Positions 19,292 through 29,027 are shown, counted from the stretch's first letter. The stretch is 64,000 nucleotides of DNA from Mycobacterium sp. ITM-2016-00317 (GCF_002968295.1 NZ_CP134399.1:4898001-4962000); one strand, 5' to 3'. Made by a program: numbers and translations. Notes: generated from the letters alone by a model not told the origin.

Positions 19292-22200
19292 TCACCACAC
19301 CGACAGAGTCAGCAATCCTGCCGCACTCTGGACACCGGCGTCGTCGGTCACCCTGATCGCCAAAGTCCTTGTGGTCCAACCACCGCTGGTCGCGGTGAAC
19401 GTGATCGCTTTCAGTGCCGCTTCGTACTGCGACTTGGTGGCGGTGCCCGACAGGGTCAACTTCCTGCTGCCCGCGTCATAGGTGGCGGTGATCGGCACGC
19501 CCGCCAGTCCGCTGAACTGCAGGACGTCTCCGGATCTGCCGAACAGGGTCACCTCCACGGTGGCGCGTGTCAGGTAGTCCGAGTCTGCGTCGATGATGTC
19601 CACCGCGGCGACAGGTTGCACCGGTTGCTTGCCGATGGTGTACGACCGGCCGCCGAACGGGGTGACCAGGGGCGGTAGCGGGTTCCTGGCGCCGGCGAGA
19701 ACGATGCCGGATGTCAGTGTCTGTACGCCGGTGTCGTCGCTGACGTCGACGGTGATGGTGCGGAGGATGCCCACCCCCTGGGTGGCCGAGAACGTCACCG
19801 CCTTGATCGCTTCCTCATACTGGGCCTTGGTCGCGACACCGGTGAGGGTCAGGGTCCGGGTACCGGAATCCCACACTGCGGTGACCGGATTGCCGGCCGG
19901 TGCGACGTAACCGAGAGCGTCCCCGTTCTGACCGAGGAGCGCGATCCTCAGTACCGCTTTGGAGAGATATGCCGAGTCGCCGTCAGCGATGTCCACGGCG
20001 GAGACGAGCTTCACCGGTGCCGAGCCAACAGTGTAGGTCGGCGACCCGACCGGTGTGACCAGCGGCGGCAGCGACCATCGCACCCCGGCCAGCACCACGC
20101 CAGAGGTCAGGCTCTGCACCCCGGTGTCATCGGTGACATCGATGGTGATGGTCCGCACGATTCCGGCGCCTTGGGTGGCCGAGAACGTCACGGCTTTGAG
20201 CGCTTCCTCGTACTGCGCCTTGGTCGCGACACCCGAGAGCGTCAGCGTCCGTGCGGCCGCATTCCACGACCCGGTGACCGGACTGCCGGTGGGTGCAACA
20301 TAGCTCAGCAGGTCGCCGGACTGCCCCAGCAGCGCGATCCTGAGCACCGCTTCGGACAGGTACTGCGAGTCGCCGTCGGCGATGTCCACTGCGGCCACGA
20401 CCTTGACCGGGGTCGAGCCGAGCGTATGGGTGGGCGCTCCCACCGGGGTCACCAACGGCGGCAATTGTGTTGCCATCCAGACGCCGACGGTCACGAATCC
20501 GGGCGTGATGTTCTCGACCCCGTCGGCGTCGGTGGCCGAGATCGTCACACCACGCACCAGCAGCGCGCCCTGGGTCGCCGAGAACGTGACCGCCTTGAGC
20601 GCTTCCTCGTACTGCGCTTTGGTGGCCACCCCGTTCAGGGTCAGCGTCCTGGTTTCGGCATCCCAGGACCCGGTGATCGGATTACCCGATGGCGCAACAT
20701 AATCGAGCACGTCGCCGGACTGCGCCAGGGTGGCGATCTGGAGCACCAGCTTCGACAACGAAGACGAGTCCCCATCGGCGATGTCCACCGCCGAAACCAG
20801 CTTGACCGGAGCTCCGCCGAGCGTATAGCCCAGTCCGGGGAGAGGGGTCACCAATGGCGGCAACTGAATTGCGGGCAGGACCGCGACGGTCACGAATCCC
20901 GGCGTGAAGTTCTCCACGCCGTCGGCGTCGGTGGCCGAGATCGTCACACCACGCACCAGCAGCGCGCCCTGGGTCGCCGAGAACGTGACCGCCTTGAGCG
21001 CTTCCTCGTACTGGGCCTTGGTGGCCACCCCGTACAGGGTCAGCGTCTTGGTCTCGGCATCCCAGGAACCGGTGATCGGATTATCCGAGGGCGCAACATA
21101 ACCGAGTACGTCGCCGGACTGCGCCAGCGTGGCGATCTGGAGCACCAGCTTCGACAACGAAGACGAGTCGCCGTCGGCGATGTCCACCGCTGATACCAGC
21201 TTGACCGGATCGTCTCCGATCGTGTGGCCGAGGCCAGGCAGCGCAGTCACCAACGGCGGCAACTTGATCTCCGGCCACACACCGACCGTCACGAAGCCGG
21301 GCGCAAGGTTGTCCACACCGTGTTCGTCGGTCGCCGAGAGCGTCACACCGCGCACCAGCAGCGCGCCCTGGGTCGCCGAGAACGTGATCGCCTCGATCGC
21401 CTGCTTGTACTGTGCCTTCGTCGCCACCCCGCTGAGGGTCAAGGTCTTCGTCTGCGCGTCCCACGCCGCGGTGATCGGATTGCCGTCGATGGCCGCGTAC
21501 TCGAGCAGGTCGCCATCCTGGGCCAGAGTCGCGATCTTGATGATCACCTCGGCGAGATGATCCGAGTCCCCGTCGGCGACAAGGACCGACGAGACCAGCT
21601 TCACCGCGTCGCCGCCGAGCGTGTAGCCCAGACCTGGCACCGGTGTGAGCAGCGGCGGCAGCTGGATCACCGGGTCGACGTACACCGGCACGGTGACGGT
21701 GACATTGTCCGCCTGGGCGAGGCCGAACATCCGGGCGACATTGTGCAGCAGACTCTGGATGCTTCCCAGGGCGCCGGTCAGGTGGTCGGAATCATCGCGG
21801 ATCACCACCTGGAAGGTGTCCACGAGCGGATCACCGGTGACGAGTTGGTAAGGCGTGTAGATGAACTGACCGGTGAGGACGTCCCGGAACACCCAGCCGT
21901 GCTCGGGCTGAATGATGTCGTAGGTCAGCGGGTCACCGTTCGGATCGGTGGCGTGCAAGTCGATGAGCAGTTGACCGGTGAAGATCTGCTCGGTCGTGAT
22001 CGGTCCGTAGATCGGTGTCTTGTTGAAAAAAGTGTGGTTGATCTGGCGGCGGACCCACGCCAACAGCGCGTCCAGCCACGGAGCGCGGGCGGGGGTGTCC
22101 GTATCGGCAAACGGCGCGACCACGTTGGAGACGACCGCGGTGAACAGGCCTACCGAATCGAGGCTCTCCTGCTCAGCAGCCGACTCCGGCGCCACCGCTC

Positions 22201-22885
22201 CGACGCCTGTCAGCGGCACCACCTCGGTCACCGCTCCTGCGGACTCCTCCGCATCCGACGGCTCGTCGGCATCGGCGCCCGGGACCGTCTCGGCGAGATC
22301 ATCTGTGGGCTCGGCCTCCCGGGGAGGTGCAGACGATGGCGCCGGTGACGTCGACGCCGGAGTGTCGTCGGACTCGGCCGGATCACCCGCGTGATCGGCA
22401 CCGGGCTCCTCGCCCGGCGGCTCACTCTCTGACTCGGGGTCGAGATCGGTAGTCTCGTCGTCCCCGGCACCTTCCCCGTCCTCGTCGTCGGCGTCCTCGT
22501 CGATCTCGGCGTCGGCATCGTCCTCGATGTCATCGTCACCTGCGTCGGCGGCGTCCTTTTCGCCATCCTGCGCGGACTCGTCGGCGCCTGGAACGGAGGG
22601 GCCCGGGGCCGCGGAGTCGTTGCCCGGGCTCGACACCGATGACTCGGTGTTGCTGTCCGCGTAGGCCACGCCGGACGAGGAGTTCGCGACAGCCAGACCC
22701 ACGCCGAGCGAGACGGCGAGGGCGCCGACCCTGCCGATGTGGCTTGAGTAGGTCGTGGTCTTGCGTGCATGCCTGGCGGACCGTCCCCGCCCCGCGTCGC
22801 TCAGGTCCTCGGTGACCCAGAAGTTCGACTCGGAACCCGAGGCGCCCCTTCGTGCGGCGCGGTGACGGGCTGGGGCTGCACACAT
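19292..22885 (-). CDS. secreted cadherin-like repeat protein (6 repeats), paralogue of the 3004-residue protein
   Basis: 1197 residues from ATG at 22885, 8 nt after a strong GGAGG. The N-terminus (MCAAPARHRAAR) and signal region IGRVGALAVSLGVGLAVAN are almost the same as in the neighbour. An acidic Asp/Glu/Ser/Pro linker follows (~78-290). Next comes the shared module with APWLDALLAWVRRQI, TDPNGDPLTYDI, VIRDDSDH and NVTVTVPVYVDP. Six repeats of ~131 residues follow (LVTPxxGxxYTxGxxPVKLVSAVDIADGDS...), each with a Ca-type DGDS/DxDS site, ending LTLSVW. No cell-wall anchor was seen. The repeats resemble units 1 and 18-20 of the neighbour, suggesting that these are the older repeat type. Confidence 0.9.
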   Translation of the reverse strand: MCAAPARHRAARRGASGSESNFWVTEDLSDAGRGRSARHARKTTTYSSHIGRVGALAVSLGVGLAVANSSSGVAYADSNTESSVSSPGNDSAAPGPSVPGADESAQDGEKDAADAGDDDIEDDADAEIDEDADDEDGEGAGDDETTDLDPESESEPPGEEPGADHAGDPAESDDTPASTSPAPSSAPPREAEPTDDLAETVPGADADEPSDAEESAGAVTEVVPLTGVGAVAPESAAEQESLDSVGLFTAVVSNVVAPFADTDTPARAPWLDALLAWVRRQINHTFFNKTPIYGPITTEQIFTGQLLIDLHATDPNGDPLTYDIIQPEHGWVFRDVLTGQFIYTPYQLVTGDPLVDTFQVVIRDDSDHLTGALGSIQSLLHNVARMFGLAQADNVTVTVPVYVDPVIQLPPLLTPVPGLGYTLGGDAVKLVSSVLVADGDSDHLAEVIIKIATLAQDGDLLEYAAIDGNPITAAWDAQTKTLTLSGVATKAQYKQAIEAITFSATQGALLVRGVTLSATDEHGVDNLAPGFVTVGVWPEIKLPPLVTALPGLGHTIGDDPVKLVSAVDIADGDSSSLSKLVLQIATLAQSGDVLGYVAPSDNPITGSWDAETKTLTLYGVATKAQYEEALKAVTFSATQGALLVRGVTISATDADGVENFTPGFVTVAVLPAIQLPPLVTPLPGLGYTLGGAPVKLVSAVDIADGDSSSLSKLVLQIATLAQSGDVLDYVAPSGNPITGSWDAETRTLTLNGVATKAQYEEALKAVTFSATQGALLVRGVTISATDADGVENITPGFVTVGVWMATQLPPLVTPVGAPTHTLGSTPVKVVAAVDIADGDSQYLSEAVLRIALLGQSGDLLSYVAPTGSPVTGSWNAAARTLTLSGVATKAQYEEALKAVTFSATQGAGIVRTITIDVTDDTGVQSLTSGVVLAGVRWSLPPLVTPVGSPTYTVGSAPVKLVSAVDIADGDSAYLSKAVLRIALLGQNGDALGYVAPAGNPVTAVWDSGTRTLTLTGVATKAQYEEAIKAVTFSATQGVGILRTITVDVSDDTGVQTLTSGIVLAGARNPLPPLVTPFGGRSYTIGKQPVQPVAAVDIIDADSDYLTRATVEVTLFGRSGDVLQFSGLAGVPITATYDAGSRKLTLSGTATKSQYEAALKAITFTATSGGWTTRTLAIRVTDDAGVQSAAGLLTLSVW
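19295..21652 (-). repeat. 6 tandem ~393-bp repeats encoding cadherin-like domains
   Basis: Six units delimited by LPPLVTP-type boundaries. Each keeps TKAQYEEALKAVTFSATQG near its end. They are more divergent from one another than the central units of the neighbouring gene, apart from close pairs such as units 2 and 3. Confidence 0.9.
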
Positions 22886-23565
22886 ATACACGACCTCCGT
22901 TGCTGAAACTGCATCCCGCTGGATGTTCAGTTGCCCCCGCGGAGTAGAGCTCGGGTGACCGAGGTGATGCCGCCGCCGCACGCGAGCCTGTACATCCCCA
23001 GGCTCACCCACAACTCCCCGGCCGGTCCGTGCCCACTGCGCTTGGTTTGCTGGACGTGCACCGTGGCGTCCAGTGCACGCCCAGCTACGGGTGAGCTTAA
23101 GACAATAACGTGACCTGGATAACGAAATTTGCAATGTTTTTTGCAGTTGCAACTATCCGGCTATCGGCACGCACGCAGTTGTCCGGGCAAATATCAAGGT
23201 CAACACAGCCGGCGCGGCGCCGGCCGCAAATTTGCCGCAGCGAAAATTGTGATCGAAACGAGTCCTGGTACTGTGCTGGAAGTGCGACTATCCGGCATTT
23301 TTCGCCACCCGCCGGGCAAGAGCGACGGAATCATTCGCGCGGTCCGCCCGCAGCCGATGGTGCGTCGCCAAATCCTCACCTAGTGGCATACGACGTTGCT
23401 CAAAATGCGCAGCTCGGCCGCACCGCAGCGGGCTTCGATCATCAAGCCGCCACGTTGCGTCCATCGGGACGGCACAATCGGCCTGCTGCGGACATGACTG
23501 TTGCCGCGTTCATTTACCGAAGGCGTCAGTATTTGCCCAGGTGACGGCCCAGCCGAGCCCGCCGA
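22886..23565. promoter_or_regulatory. 680-bp intergenic region upstream of the repeat-protein genes
   Basis: No gene that I trust. It must hold the minus-strand promoter of the 1197-residue protein gene. Notable points are an AT-rich tract at 23115-23155 with TTGCAA at 23129-23134 and 23147-23152 and TTGCAG at 23141-23146, the last two joined in the palindrome GTTGCAAC (23146-23153), plus an inverted repeat TGGACG-10-CGTCCA at 23051-23072. These are candidate regulator sites. A 144-codon plus-strand frame (23110-23544) has no recognisable features and is left out. Confidence 0.45.
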
Positions 23566-24558
23566 TCACCCGAGCGCCGGAATGATCTCCCGCTCGAACA
23601 TCTCGATCCCGGAACGGTCGTAGGCGGCCTCGGGGAAGTAACAGATCACGTACTCGCACCCCAGGTCGCGGAGGCGCTGAAGTGTCTCGACCAGCTGTTC
23701 GGGCGTTCCGCTTCCGGCCTGTGGGCTGCTCATCGAGCTCAGCATGGCGTCGGCGGCCGCCTCCCCGGTCAACCCACTGATGCGGGATCGCACCTGCGCC
23801 AGCCGGTCCTTGACGTCGCCCTCGGTGGCCCCGACGACGACGTTGATGTTCGCCGAACGGACGATGCCGTCGAAATCCGTTCCGACGTCACGGCAATGAC
23901 CGGCGAGAACCTCCGACTTGTGCGCGAAACCCTCAGGGTCGGAGGTGAAGTTCGTGTACTGGGCGTACTGCGCGGCGATGCGGAGGGTGACCTTCTCGCC
24001 GCCGCCGGCGATCCACATCGGGATGCCGTCACGCTGCAGCGGCCGGGGCTCCACGATGGCCCCGTCCGTCTGATAGTGCTTCCCGTCGAATGAGACGATG
24101 CCGTCGCGCCAGGCGGCCTGCATGATCTGGACGCCTTCGTCGAGCCGTGCCAGCCGCACCCCGGCGGATGGAAAGCCGTATCCGTATGCCCGCCATTCGT
24201 GCTCGTACCAGCCGCCGCCGATGCCCATCTGGATGCGCCCGCCGGAGATGATGTCGGCGGTGGCCGCCACCTTGGCGAGGTAGGCCGGATTGCGATAACT
24301 CATCGCCGTGCACATCTGTCCGAGCTTGATCCGGGATGTGGTGGCCGCGTAGGCCGACATCAACGTCCACGCCTCGTGGGTGGCCTCGGCAGTGGGCACC
24401 GGCACCGTGTGAAAGTGGTCGTACACCCACAGCGAGTCCCACACGTTGCCTTCGTCCGCATACGTCGCCAGATCACGCATCACAAGCCACTGGTCCCGCG
24501 GTTCGATTCCGACCAGGTCGAGTCGCCAGCCTTGGGGGATGAAGAGTCCGAAGCGCAT
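23566..24558 (-). CDS. LLM-class F420-dependent oxidoreductase
   Basis: 330 residues starting MRFGLFIPQGWRLDLVG, the usual opening of the luciferase-like monooxygenase TIM barrel. Family motifs are present: VYDHFH, TSRIKLGQMCTAMSYRNPAYLAK, RIQMGIGGGWYEHEW (the GxGxGW phosphate-binding strand) and PMWIAGGGEK. Mycobacterial members usually use F420 rather than FMN. The substrate is unknown. A longer upstream frame exists, but homology begins at 24558. It is divergent from the PPOX-like gene at 24626; the 67 bp between them must hold both promoters. Confidence 0.87.
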   Translation of the reverse strand: MRFGLFIPQGWRLDLVGIEPRDQWLVMRDLATYADEGNVWDSLWVYDHFHTVPVPTAEATHEAWTLMSAYAATTSRIKLGQMCTAMSYRNPAYLAKVAATADIISGGRIQMGIGGGWYEHEWRAYGYGFPSAGVRLARLDEGVQIMQAAWRDGIVSFDGKHYQTDGAIVEPRPLQRDGIPMWIAGGGEKVTLRIAAQYAQYTNFTSDPEGFAHKSEVLAGHCRDVGTDFDGIVRSANINVVVGATEGDVKDRLAQVRSRISGLTGEAAADAMLSSMSSPQAGSGTPEQLVETLQRLRDLGCEYVICYFPEAAYDRSGIEMFEREIIPALG

Positions 24559-24625
24559 GAATCCGACTCTATGCTCTTGGCCGAGGTCACCTCGAGAGTC
24601 AACGCCGATCAGTAGCTTGAGAGTT

Positions 24626-25051
24626 ATGGCCCTTTCCAAAGACGAGCGCGAGAGCTTCCTCGCCGAACCCCATATCGCAGCCCTTTCCGTGTCCGCGGGT
24701 GACGGACGCGGCCCGTTGACAGTTCCGATCTGGTATCAGTACACCCCCGGCGGTGACCTGTGGTTCACCACCGGTGCCGGATCACGCAAGCACCTGCTTA
24801 TCCAATCCAGCGGCTACGTCTCGCTGATGGTGGACCGCGCCGAGCCCACCGTGCGCTACGTCGCCGTCGACGGTCCGGTGCTGCGCATCGAGCCCGGCAC
24901 CGACGAACAACTCGTCGAGATGACCAAGCGCTACCTCGCTCCCGAGAAGGTGGACGGCTATCTCGAATTCGCGCGACGCGAGCACGGCGAGAGCGTGGCC
25001 GTGTTCGTCGAGCCGAAGCACTGGCTGTCGGCCGACTTGGGTGCGGTGTAA
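24626..25051 (+). CDS. pyridoxamine 5'-phosphate oxidase-like (split-barrel) flavin/F420-binding protein
   Basis: 141 residues, start MALSKDERESFLAEPH. It is a split beta-barrel with PLTVPIWYQYTPGGDLWFTT, a common PPOX/FDOR-B signature, and KHLLIQSSGYVSLMVDR. Mycobacteria have many such proteins binding F420, FMN or heme breakdown products. It is divergent from an LLM oxidoreductase, a frequent pairing with F420 enzymes. Function beyond flavin/deazaflavin binding is not predictable. The stop is followed 3 bp later by the convergent acyl-CoA ligase gene. Confidence 0.85.
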   Translation: MALSKDERESFLAEPHIAALSVSAGDGRGPLTVPIWYQYTPGGDLWFTTGAGSRKHLLIQSSGYVSLMVDRAEPTVRYVAVDGPVLRIEPGTDEQLVEMTKRYLAPEKVDGYLEFARREHGESVAVFVEPKHWLSADLGAV

Positions 25052-25054
25052 GCC

Positions 25055-26563
25055 TCAGTCTGCGGCGTGGCCGGCATACAGTGCCGCCACGGCGGGCAGG
25101 CTCACCTTCAGAGCCGGAGTGCGTGGCAACTCGTCGACCGTCGCGACCGCAACGGGCACGTTGTAGACGGGAAGTGTCTGGCGCACCAGGTCTTTGAGAT
25201 CTTCCTCGCTGGGTGCGGCCGCACCCGCGGCGACCTCGACGGCCGCGAACGGCACCTGCCCGAGGCGCGCGTCGGGAACCCCGACCACGCACGCGTCGCG
25301 CACCGCGGGATGCGCGACGAGGACCCGCCTGACGGTTTCCGGCAGCACCTTGAACCCGCCGCGGTTGATGGCGCCGTCGGCCCGGCCGTGCAGGTAGACG
25401 AAGCCGTCCTCGTCGATGCTGGCGATGTCGGTGGTCCTGATCCAGTCCGGGCCGATCGGGCCGACCCTGGCCTCCAGCAGGCCGGGGATGCCCACGGCCA
25501 CCTCGGTGCCGCTGTCGGGATCGACGACACGCAACTCGGTGTCGGGCAGCGCCCGCCCGACACTGTCACGCTTGGACTCCTGGTACGCCTGCACCATGTC
25601 CGGGGTCCACGCACACAACGAGCCCCCGAATTCTGTTGCCCCGTAGGCCAATCGGATCGGTATCTGGTACTTCTGCTCGAACTCGTCACGGGTCTCGGGG
25701 TCCAACGGCCCGGACGCACTGATGAGGAACTCGAGCGAGGCGAGGTCCGCCTTGGGCACGTCGGCGTCGAGGAGCATGCGGATAACGGCCGGCTGCACCC
25801 CGCAGCGCGCCACCCGGTGCCGGCGCACGGCGTCGACCCACCCGTCGACGGTGAACCGCTCCAGCATCGCGATGCGGCGCCCGTTGTAGAGCCCCGCGAT
25901 CAGCTGGCACACCCCGATGCCGCCGAACTGCCAGTAGGCGAACTCCGGGGGCGCACCCACAGACGCCTTCTCGCCGGAGGTGACGCTGAAGACCGTGCGC
26001 TCCAGCACATTGAATCTGATCGCCTGCCGTTTGGGTGGCCCGGTGGTGCCACTGGTCAGGATCTCCAGCGCCACGCCGGGCTCGGCGGTGGCGTGCGGTC
26101 GCGCACCGTCAGACCGTTCGAGACCGGGCATGATGGTCACGGTCGGCTCGGTCAGCGAGATCGCCACTCCCGCGGAGCCGGCCCGGGAGGCCGCGGCCAC
26201 TACCGGCTCCGTCCAGTCCTGCGGGTCGGCCACCACCGCGGACAGGTTCAGCCTCTCGACATCCCCGGCGATCGTGTCCGGAGACTGAAATGAATAGATC
26301 ATCACCACGGCGCGCCCGGCGGCGAGGAACCCGCCGATCGTCGCCGCGTGCGGTAGCCGGTTACGGACGATGAGGCCGACGGGAGCGTCCTCGGCGACCC
26401 CGGCGCCGGCCAGAAGCGCCGCGATCTGCGTGCCGTAGGCCACCACTTCTCGACCCGAGTACCAGCGTCGGTCGAACTCGATGCACGGCCGGTCACCGTA
26501 GCTGTGCAGTGCTGCCGCGAAGCTTCCGGTAAACCCTTCGGTCACGTTGCCATTGTGGGGCAC
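25055..26563 (-). CDS. AMP-dependent acyl-CoA synthetase/ligase (FadD-like)
   Basis: 502 residues, GTG start (MPHNGNVTEGF). ANL-superfamily motifs: the P-loop LTSGTTGPPKR (~residue 168), the adenine-binding LAYGATEFGG, WIRTTDIASIDEDGFVYLHGR with the ribose-binding Asp, and the hinge region RADGAINRGGFKV. The catalytic C-terminal Lys region reads RTPALKVSLPAV. It activates a carboxylic acid to acyl-AMP and then to acyl-CoA; the chain is not predictable. Cytoplasmic. The next gene upstream ends further right on the same strand (GlxA-type regulator, 13-bp gap), so co-transcription is likely. Confidence 0.87.
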   Translation of the reverse strand: MPHNGNVTEGFTGSFAAALHSYGDRPCIEFDRRWYSGREVVAYGTQIAALLAGAGVAEDAPVGLIVRNRLPHAATIGGFLAAGRAVVMIYSFQSPDTIAGDVERLNLSAVVADPQDWTEPVVAAASRAGSAGVAISLTEPTVTIMPGLERSDGARPHATAEPGVALEILTSGTTGPPKRQAIRFNVLERTVFSVTSGEKASVGAPPEFAYWQFGGIGVCQLIAGLYNGRRIAMLERFTVDGWVDAVRRHRVARCGVQPAVIRMLLDADVPKADLASLEFLISASGPLDPETRDEFEQKYQIPIRLAYGATEFGGSLCAWTPDMVQAYQESKRDSVGRALPDTELRVVDPDSGTEVAVGIPGLLEARVGPIGPDWIRTTDIASIDEDGFVYLHGRADGAINRGGFKVLPETVRRVLVAHPAVRDACVVGVPDARLGQVPFAAVEVAAGAAAPSEEDLKDLVRQTLPVYNVPVAVATVDELPRTPALKVSLPAVAALYAGHAAD

Positions 26564-26575
26564 CCGAGCGCAGAG

Positions 26576-27550
26576 TCAAGACACCTCACGGCCGGTGAAG
26601 GCTGCGCGATAGTCACTCGGGGTGGTGTGCATCTGCCGGACGAAGTGATGCCGGAAGGTCGCGGGCGACTCGAATCCGACCCGAGCGGCGATCTGCTCGA
26701 TCGACAACGCCGACGCTTCCAGCAGCGCCAGACTGGCCTGGATCCGCTGCGCGATCAGCCATTTGATCGGTGTGGTTCCGGTGGCCTTGGCGAACTGCCT
26801 CAGGTAGCTCCGCCGCGACATCGCCGACTGCTCGGCCATCTCGTCGAGGGTGATCGGCCTGTCGAGATTGGCCACGGCCCAGCTCATTCCGGCCGCAATG
26901 CGGCCGTCGTCGGTCGGCTCGGGTACTGGAGACTCGATGTACTGCGCCTGCCCGCCCGAACGGTGCGGCGACACGACCAACCGCCGTGCGACGTCGTTGG
27001 CCACCCGGCCGCCGTGATCGGAGCGCACGATGTGCAGGCAGAGATCCAGCCCGGCCGCGCAGCCCGCGCTGGTCAGCACCCGCCCGTTGTCGACGTAGAG
27101 CGGCGCTGCGTCGATCTCGATGGCCGGGTAGCGCCGTGCGAGCAGGTCCGCGTAGATCCAGTGCGTGGTGGCCCGACGCCCGTCGAGCACGCCGGCAGCG
27201 GCGAGCGCGAACGCCCCAGAACAGATCGACACCAACCGGGCGTTGCGCGCGTCGGCGGCCTTGATCGCGTCGATGAGTTGCGGGGACACCGGTTCGGTGA
27301 CGTCGCGGACGCTCGGGATCACCACGGTGTCCGCGGCGGCCAGATCGTCCAGCCCGTAGGAGGTGCGCACGACCGCGCCGCCGAGGAGACCGATCTCCTC
27401 GCGTTCCGCGCATAGCTTGACCGAGTACCAGGGCCGTACCAGCCCGGCGGAGAACCGCTCGGACAATTCGGTCATGCCGAAGATCTCGGCGGCCAGGCCC
27501 GATTCGAATCCCGACATGCCGTCGTAGGCGAGGACCGCGACAGTGTGCAT
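26576..27550 (-). CDS. GlxA/FtrA-family transcriptional regulator (DJ-1/PfpI domain plus AraC HTH)
   Basis: 324 residues. The N-terminal DJ-1/PfpI-type domain (1-~185) contains SICSGAFALAAAGVLDGRRATTHW, with the nucleophile-elbow Cys, and TSAGCAAGLDLCLHIV. The C-terminal AraC domain (~220-320) has two HTHs: MSRRSYLRQFAKATGTTPIKWL and SIEQIAARVGFESPATFRHHF. Such regulators control catabolic or stress genes. It lies directly upstream of the acyl-CoA ligase gene on the same strand and may regulate it or a neighbouring hydrolase gene. The effector is unknown. Confidence 0.88.
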   Translation of the reverse strand: MHTVAVLAYDGMSGFESGLAAEIFGMTELSERFSAGLVRPWYSVKLCAEREEIGLLGGAVVRTSYGLDDLAAADTVVIPSVRDVTEPVSPQLIDAIKAADARNARLVSICSGAFALAAAGVLDGRRATTHWIYADLLARRYPAIEIDAAPLYVDNGRVLTSAGCAAGLDLCLHIVRSDHGGRVANDVARRLVVSPHRSGGQAQYIESPVPEPTDDGRIAAGMSWAVANLDRPITLDEMAEQSAMSRRSYLRQFAKATGTTPIKWLIAQRIQASLALLEASALSIEQIAARVGFESPATFRHHFVRQMHTTPSDYRAAFTGREVS

Positions 27551-27807
27551 GTCACTATCTTAACGAACGGCGGCACCAGGGCCACTGTTGTCGGCGGAGT
27601 TCTGCAGGCAGCATCGACGGTATGTTCCGCAAACGACCCTCACCCTGGACACGGACTCGATCGATTCTCTTGCGCCACAGAGTGTTACGACCGGTCGTGA
27701 AGTTCGCCTCCGGGGTGCACGACGGTAATGGGCTGGCGCACGGGGTGCAGCCGTCGCCGGAGTCGCAGGCACGCCCCAGATTGAGGGGCACGCGCTGATC
27801 TGCGGGC

Positions 27808-28935
27808 TCACGCCCGGGCGAATGCCGCCCAGAAGTCGTCGAACCCTTCCTGGGCGTCGGCGAGCATGCGCTGGGACAGGAAGATCGCCACCCCGCCGTC
27901 CGGCTGCACGTGCGCCGTGGTTCCGGTGCCGCCTATCCACCCCCACCGGCCGGGCGCCAGCCAGGGCTGCGTCGACTCGACGGCGACGGCAGTGCCCAGA
28001 CCCCAGGAGTGCCCGTCGCCGAGGATGTCCTGTCCTTGTCGGCGTTGGTCGTCGGAGAGATGGTCGGCCGTCATCAGCCGCACCGACTCCGGGCGCAGCA
28101 CAGGATCACCGCCGTCGGCCAGCGCCGAGAAGAACCGCAGCAGATCCGGGCCCGTGGACACCAACCCGCAACTGAGATCCTCGAATGCCGGGGGCTGCGC
28201 GAAGATCCCGTCGGGACGGTCGAACACCTCCAGCCCGCCGTCGGGCGTCGGCACGTACTGGGTCGCCAGCCGGGCCGGCGACCGAGCCCAGAAGCCGGTG
28301 TCCGCCATGCCCAGTGGGCCGGTGATGTGTTCGGTGAGCAGCTCCCCCAGCGACTGGTCCGTCACCCGGTCGAGCAGCACGCTGAGCACTTTGATCGGCA
28401 TGTCGTAGAGCCACCCGGTACCCGGCTGGAATGCCAGCGGAAGCTCGGCGAGACGACGCACGTATTCGTCGCCGGACATCGGCGGCGGCACCGGGCCCGG
28501 ACCCAGTCGGCGGTCGTCGACAGCCGATTGCAGGGGCGAGGCCTCCAGCAGCAGTCCCCACCCGGCCGTCGACGTCAGCAGGTCCGCGATGGTGATCGGC
28601 CGGTCGGCGGGAACCGTGTCGTCCAGTGTGCCGCCGGGCCGCCGCAACACCGCGGGCGTGGCGAACTCCGGCAGCCAGCGGCAAATCTCGTCGTCCAGGC
28701 TCAGCACCCCGCCGTCGACGAGCGCCAACGTCAGCGCCGCCGCGAGCGGCTTCGACAGCGACGCGATGCGGAAGGGAGTGTCGGGAGCCATGGGTGCGGC
28801 GTTCGGGTCGAAGGACACGTGGCCCGACGCGTGTACTTCGGAGGTGCCGCGACATCGCACGGCGGCCACATATCCCGGGATGCGGCCGTCGTCCACCCGC
28901 CGGTCCAGCACTGCCCATATCGAATCCGCATGCAC
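27808..28935 (-). CDS. serine hydrolase, beta-lactamase/penicillin-binding-protein fold (class C-like esterase)
   Basis: 375 residues, GTG start. The SxxK motif FRIASLSKPLAAAL carries the nucleophile Ser and Lys. A Tyr-type second motif is at WLYDMPIKVLSVLLD, and the third motif region is GWIGGTGTTAHV (in place of KTG). No signal peptide was seen, so it is probably a cytoplasmic esterase or amidase rather than a cell-wall enzyme. The 257 bp between it and the GlxA-type gene hold nothing that I recognise. A hairpin terminator of the upstream fadB gene lies just before it. Confidence 0.85.
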   Translation of the reverse strand: MHADSIWAVLDRRVDDGRIPGYVAAVRCRGTSEVHASGHVSFDPNAAPMAPDTPFRIASLSKPLAAALTLALVDGGVLSLDDEICRWLPEFATPAVLRRPGGTLDDTVPADRPITIADLLTSTAGWGLLLEASPLQSAVDDRRLGPGPVPPPMSGDEYVRRLAELPLAFQPGTGWLYDMPIKVLSVLLDRVTDQSLGELLTEHITGPLGMADTGFWARSPARLATQYVPTPDGGLEVFDRPDGIFAQPPAFEDLSCGLVSTGPDLLRFFSALADGGDPVLRPESVRLMTADHLSDDQRRQGQDILGDGHSWGLGTAVAVESTQPWLAPGRWGWIGGTGTTAHVQPDGGVAIFLSQRMLADAQEGFDDFWAAFARA

Positions 28936-28985
28936 AGGGGTTCTGACCGGGAATCCTGCCGGAACTCATCGCGGCCCGCAAACGA

Positions 28986-29016
28986 AAGTGCCCCCGGCCG
29001 GTGGCCGGGGGCACTT
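28986..29016 (-). terminator. strong hairpin terminator downstream of fadB
   Basis: Perfect 14-bp stem (AAGTGCCCCCGGCC / GGCCGGGGGCACTT) with a 3-nt loop, 12 bp past the fadB stop on the minus strand. It is followed by a short T-containing stretch (TCGTTTG), consistent with an intrinsic terminator. Confidence 0.8.
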
Positions 29017-29027
29017 CGCACATCGCG

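Noticed and set aside
23110..23544. 144-codon plus-strand frame in the intergenic region
   Set aside because: No RBS, no domain, Arg/Pro/Ser-rich composition, and it lies in a promoter-like region.
27555..27791. 78-codon minus-strand frame between the GlxA-type and hydrolase genes
   Set aside because: Unusual composition (many Cys, Arg, Pro) and no supporting context; probably noncoding.
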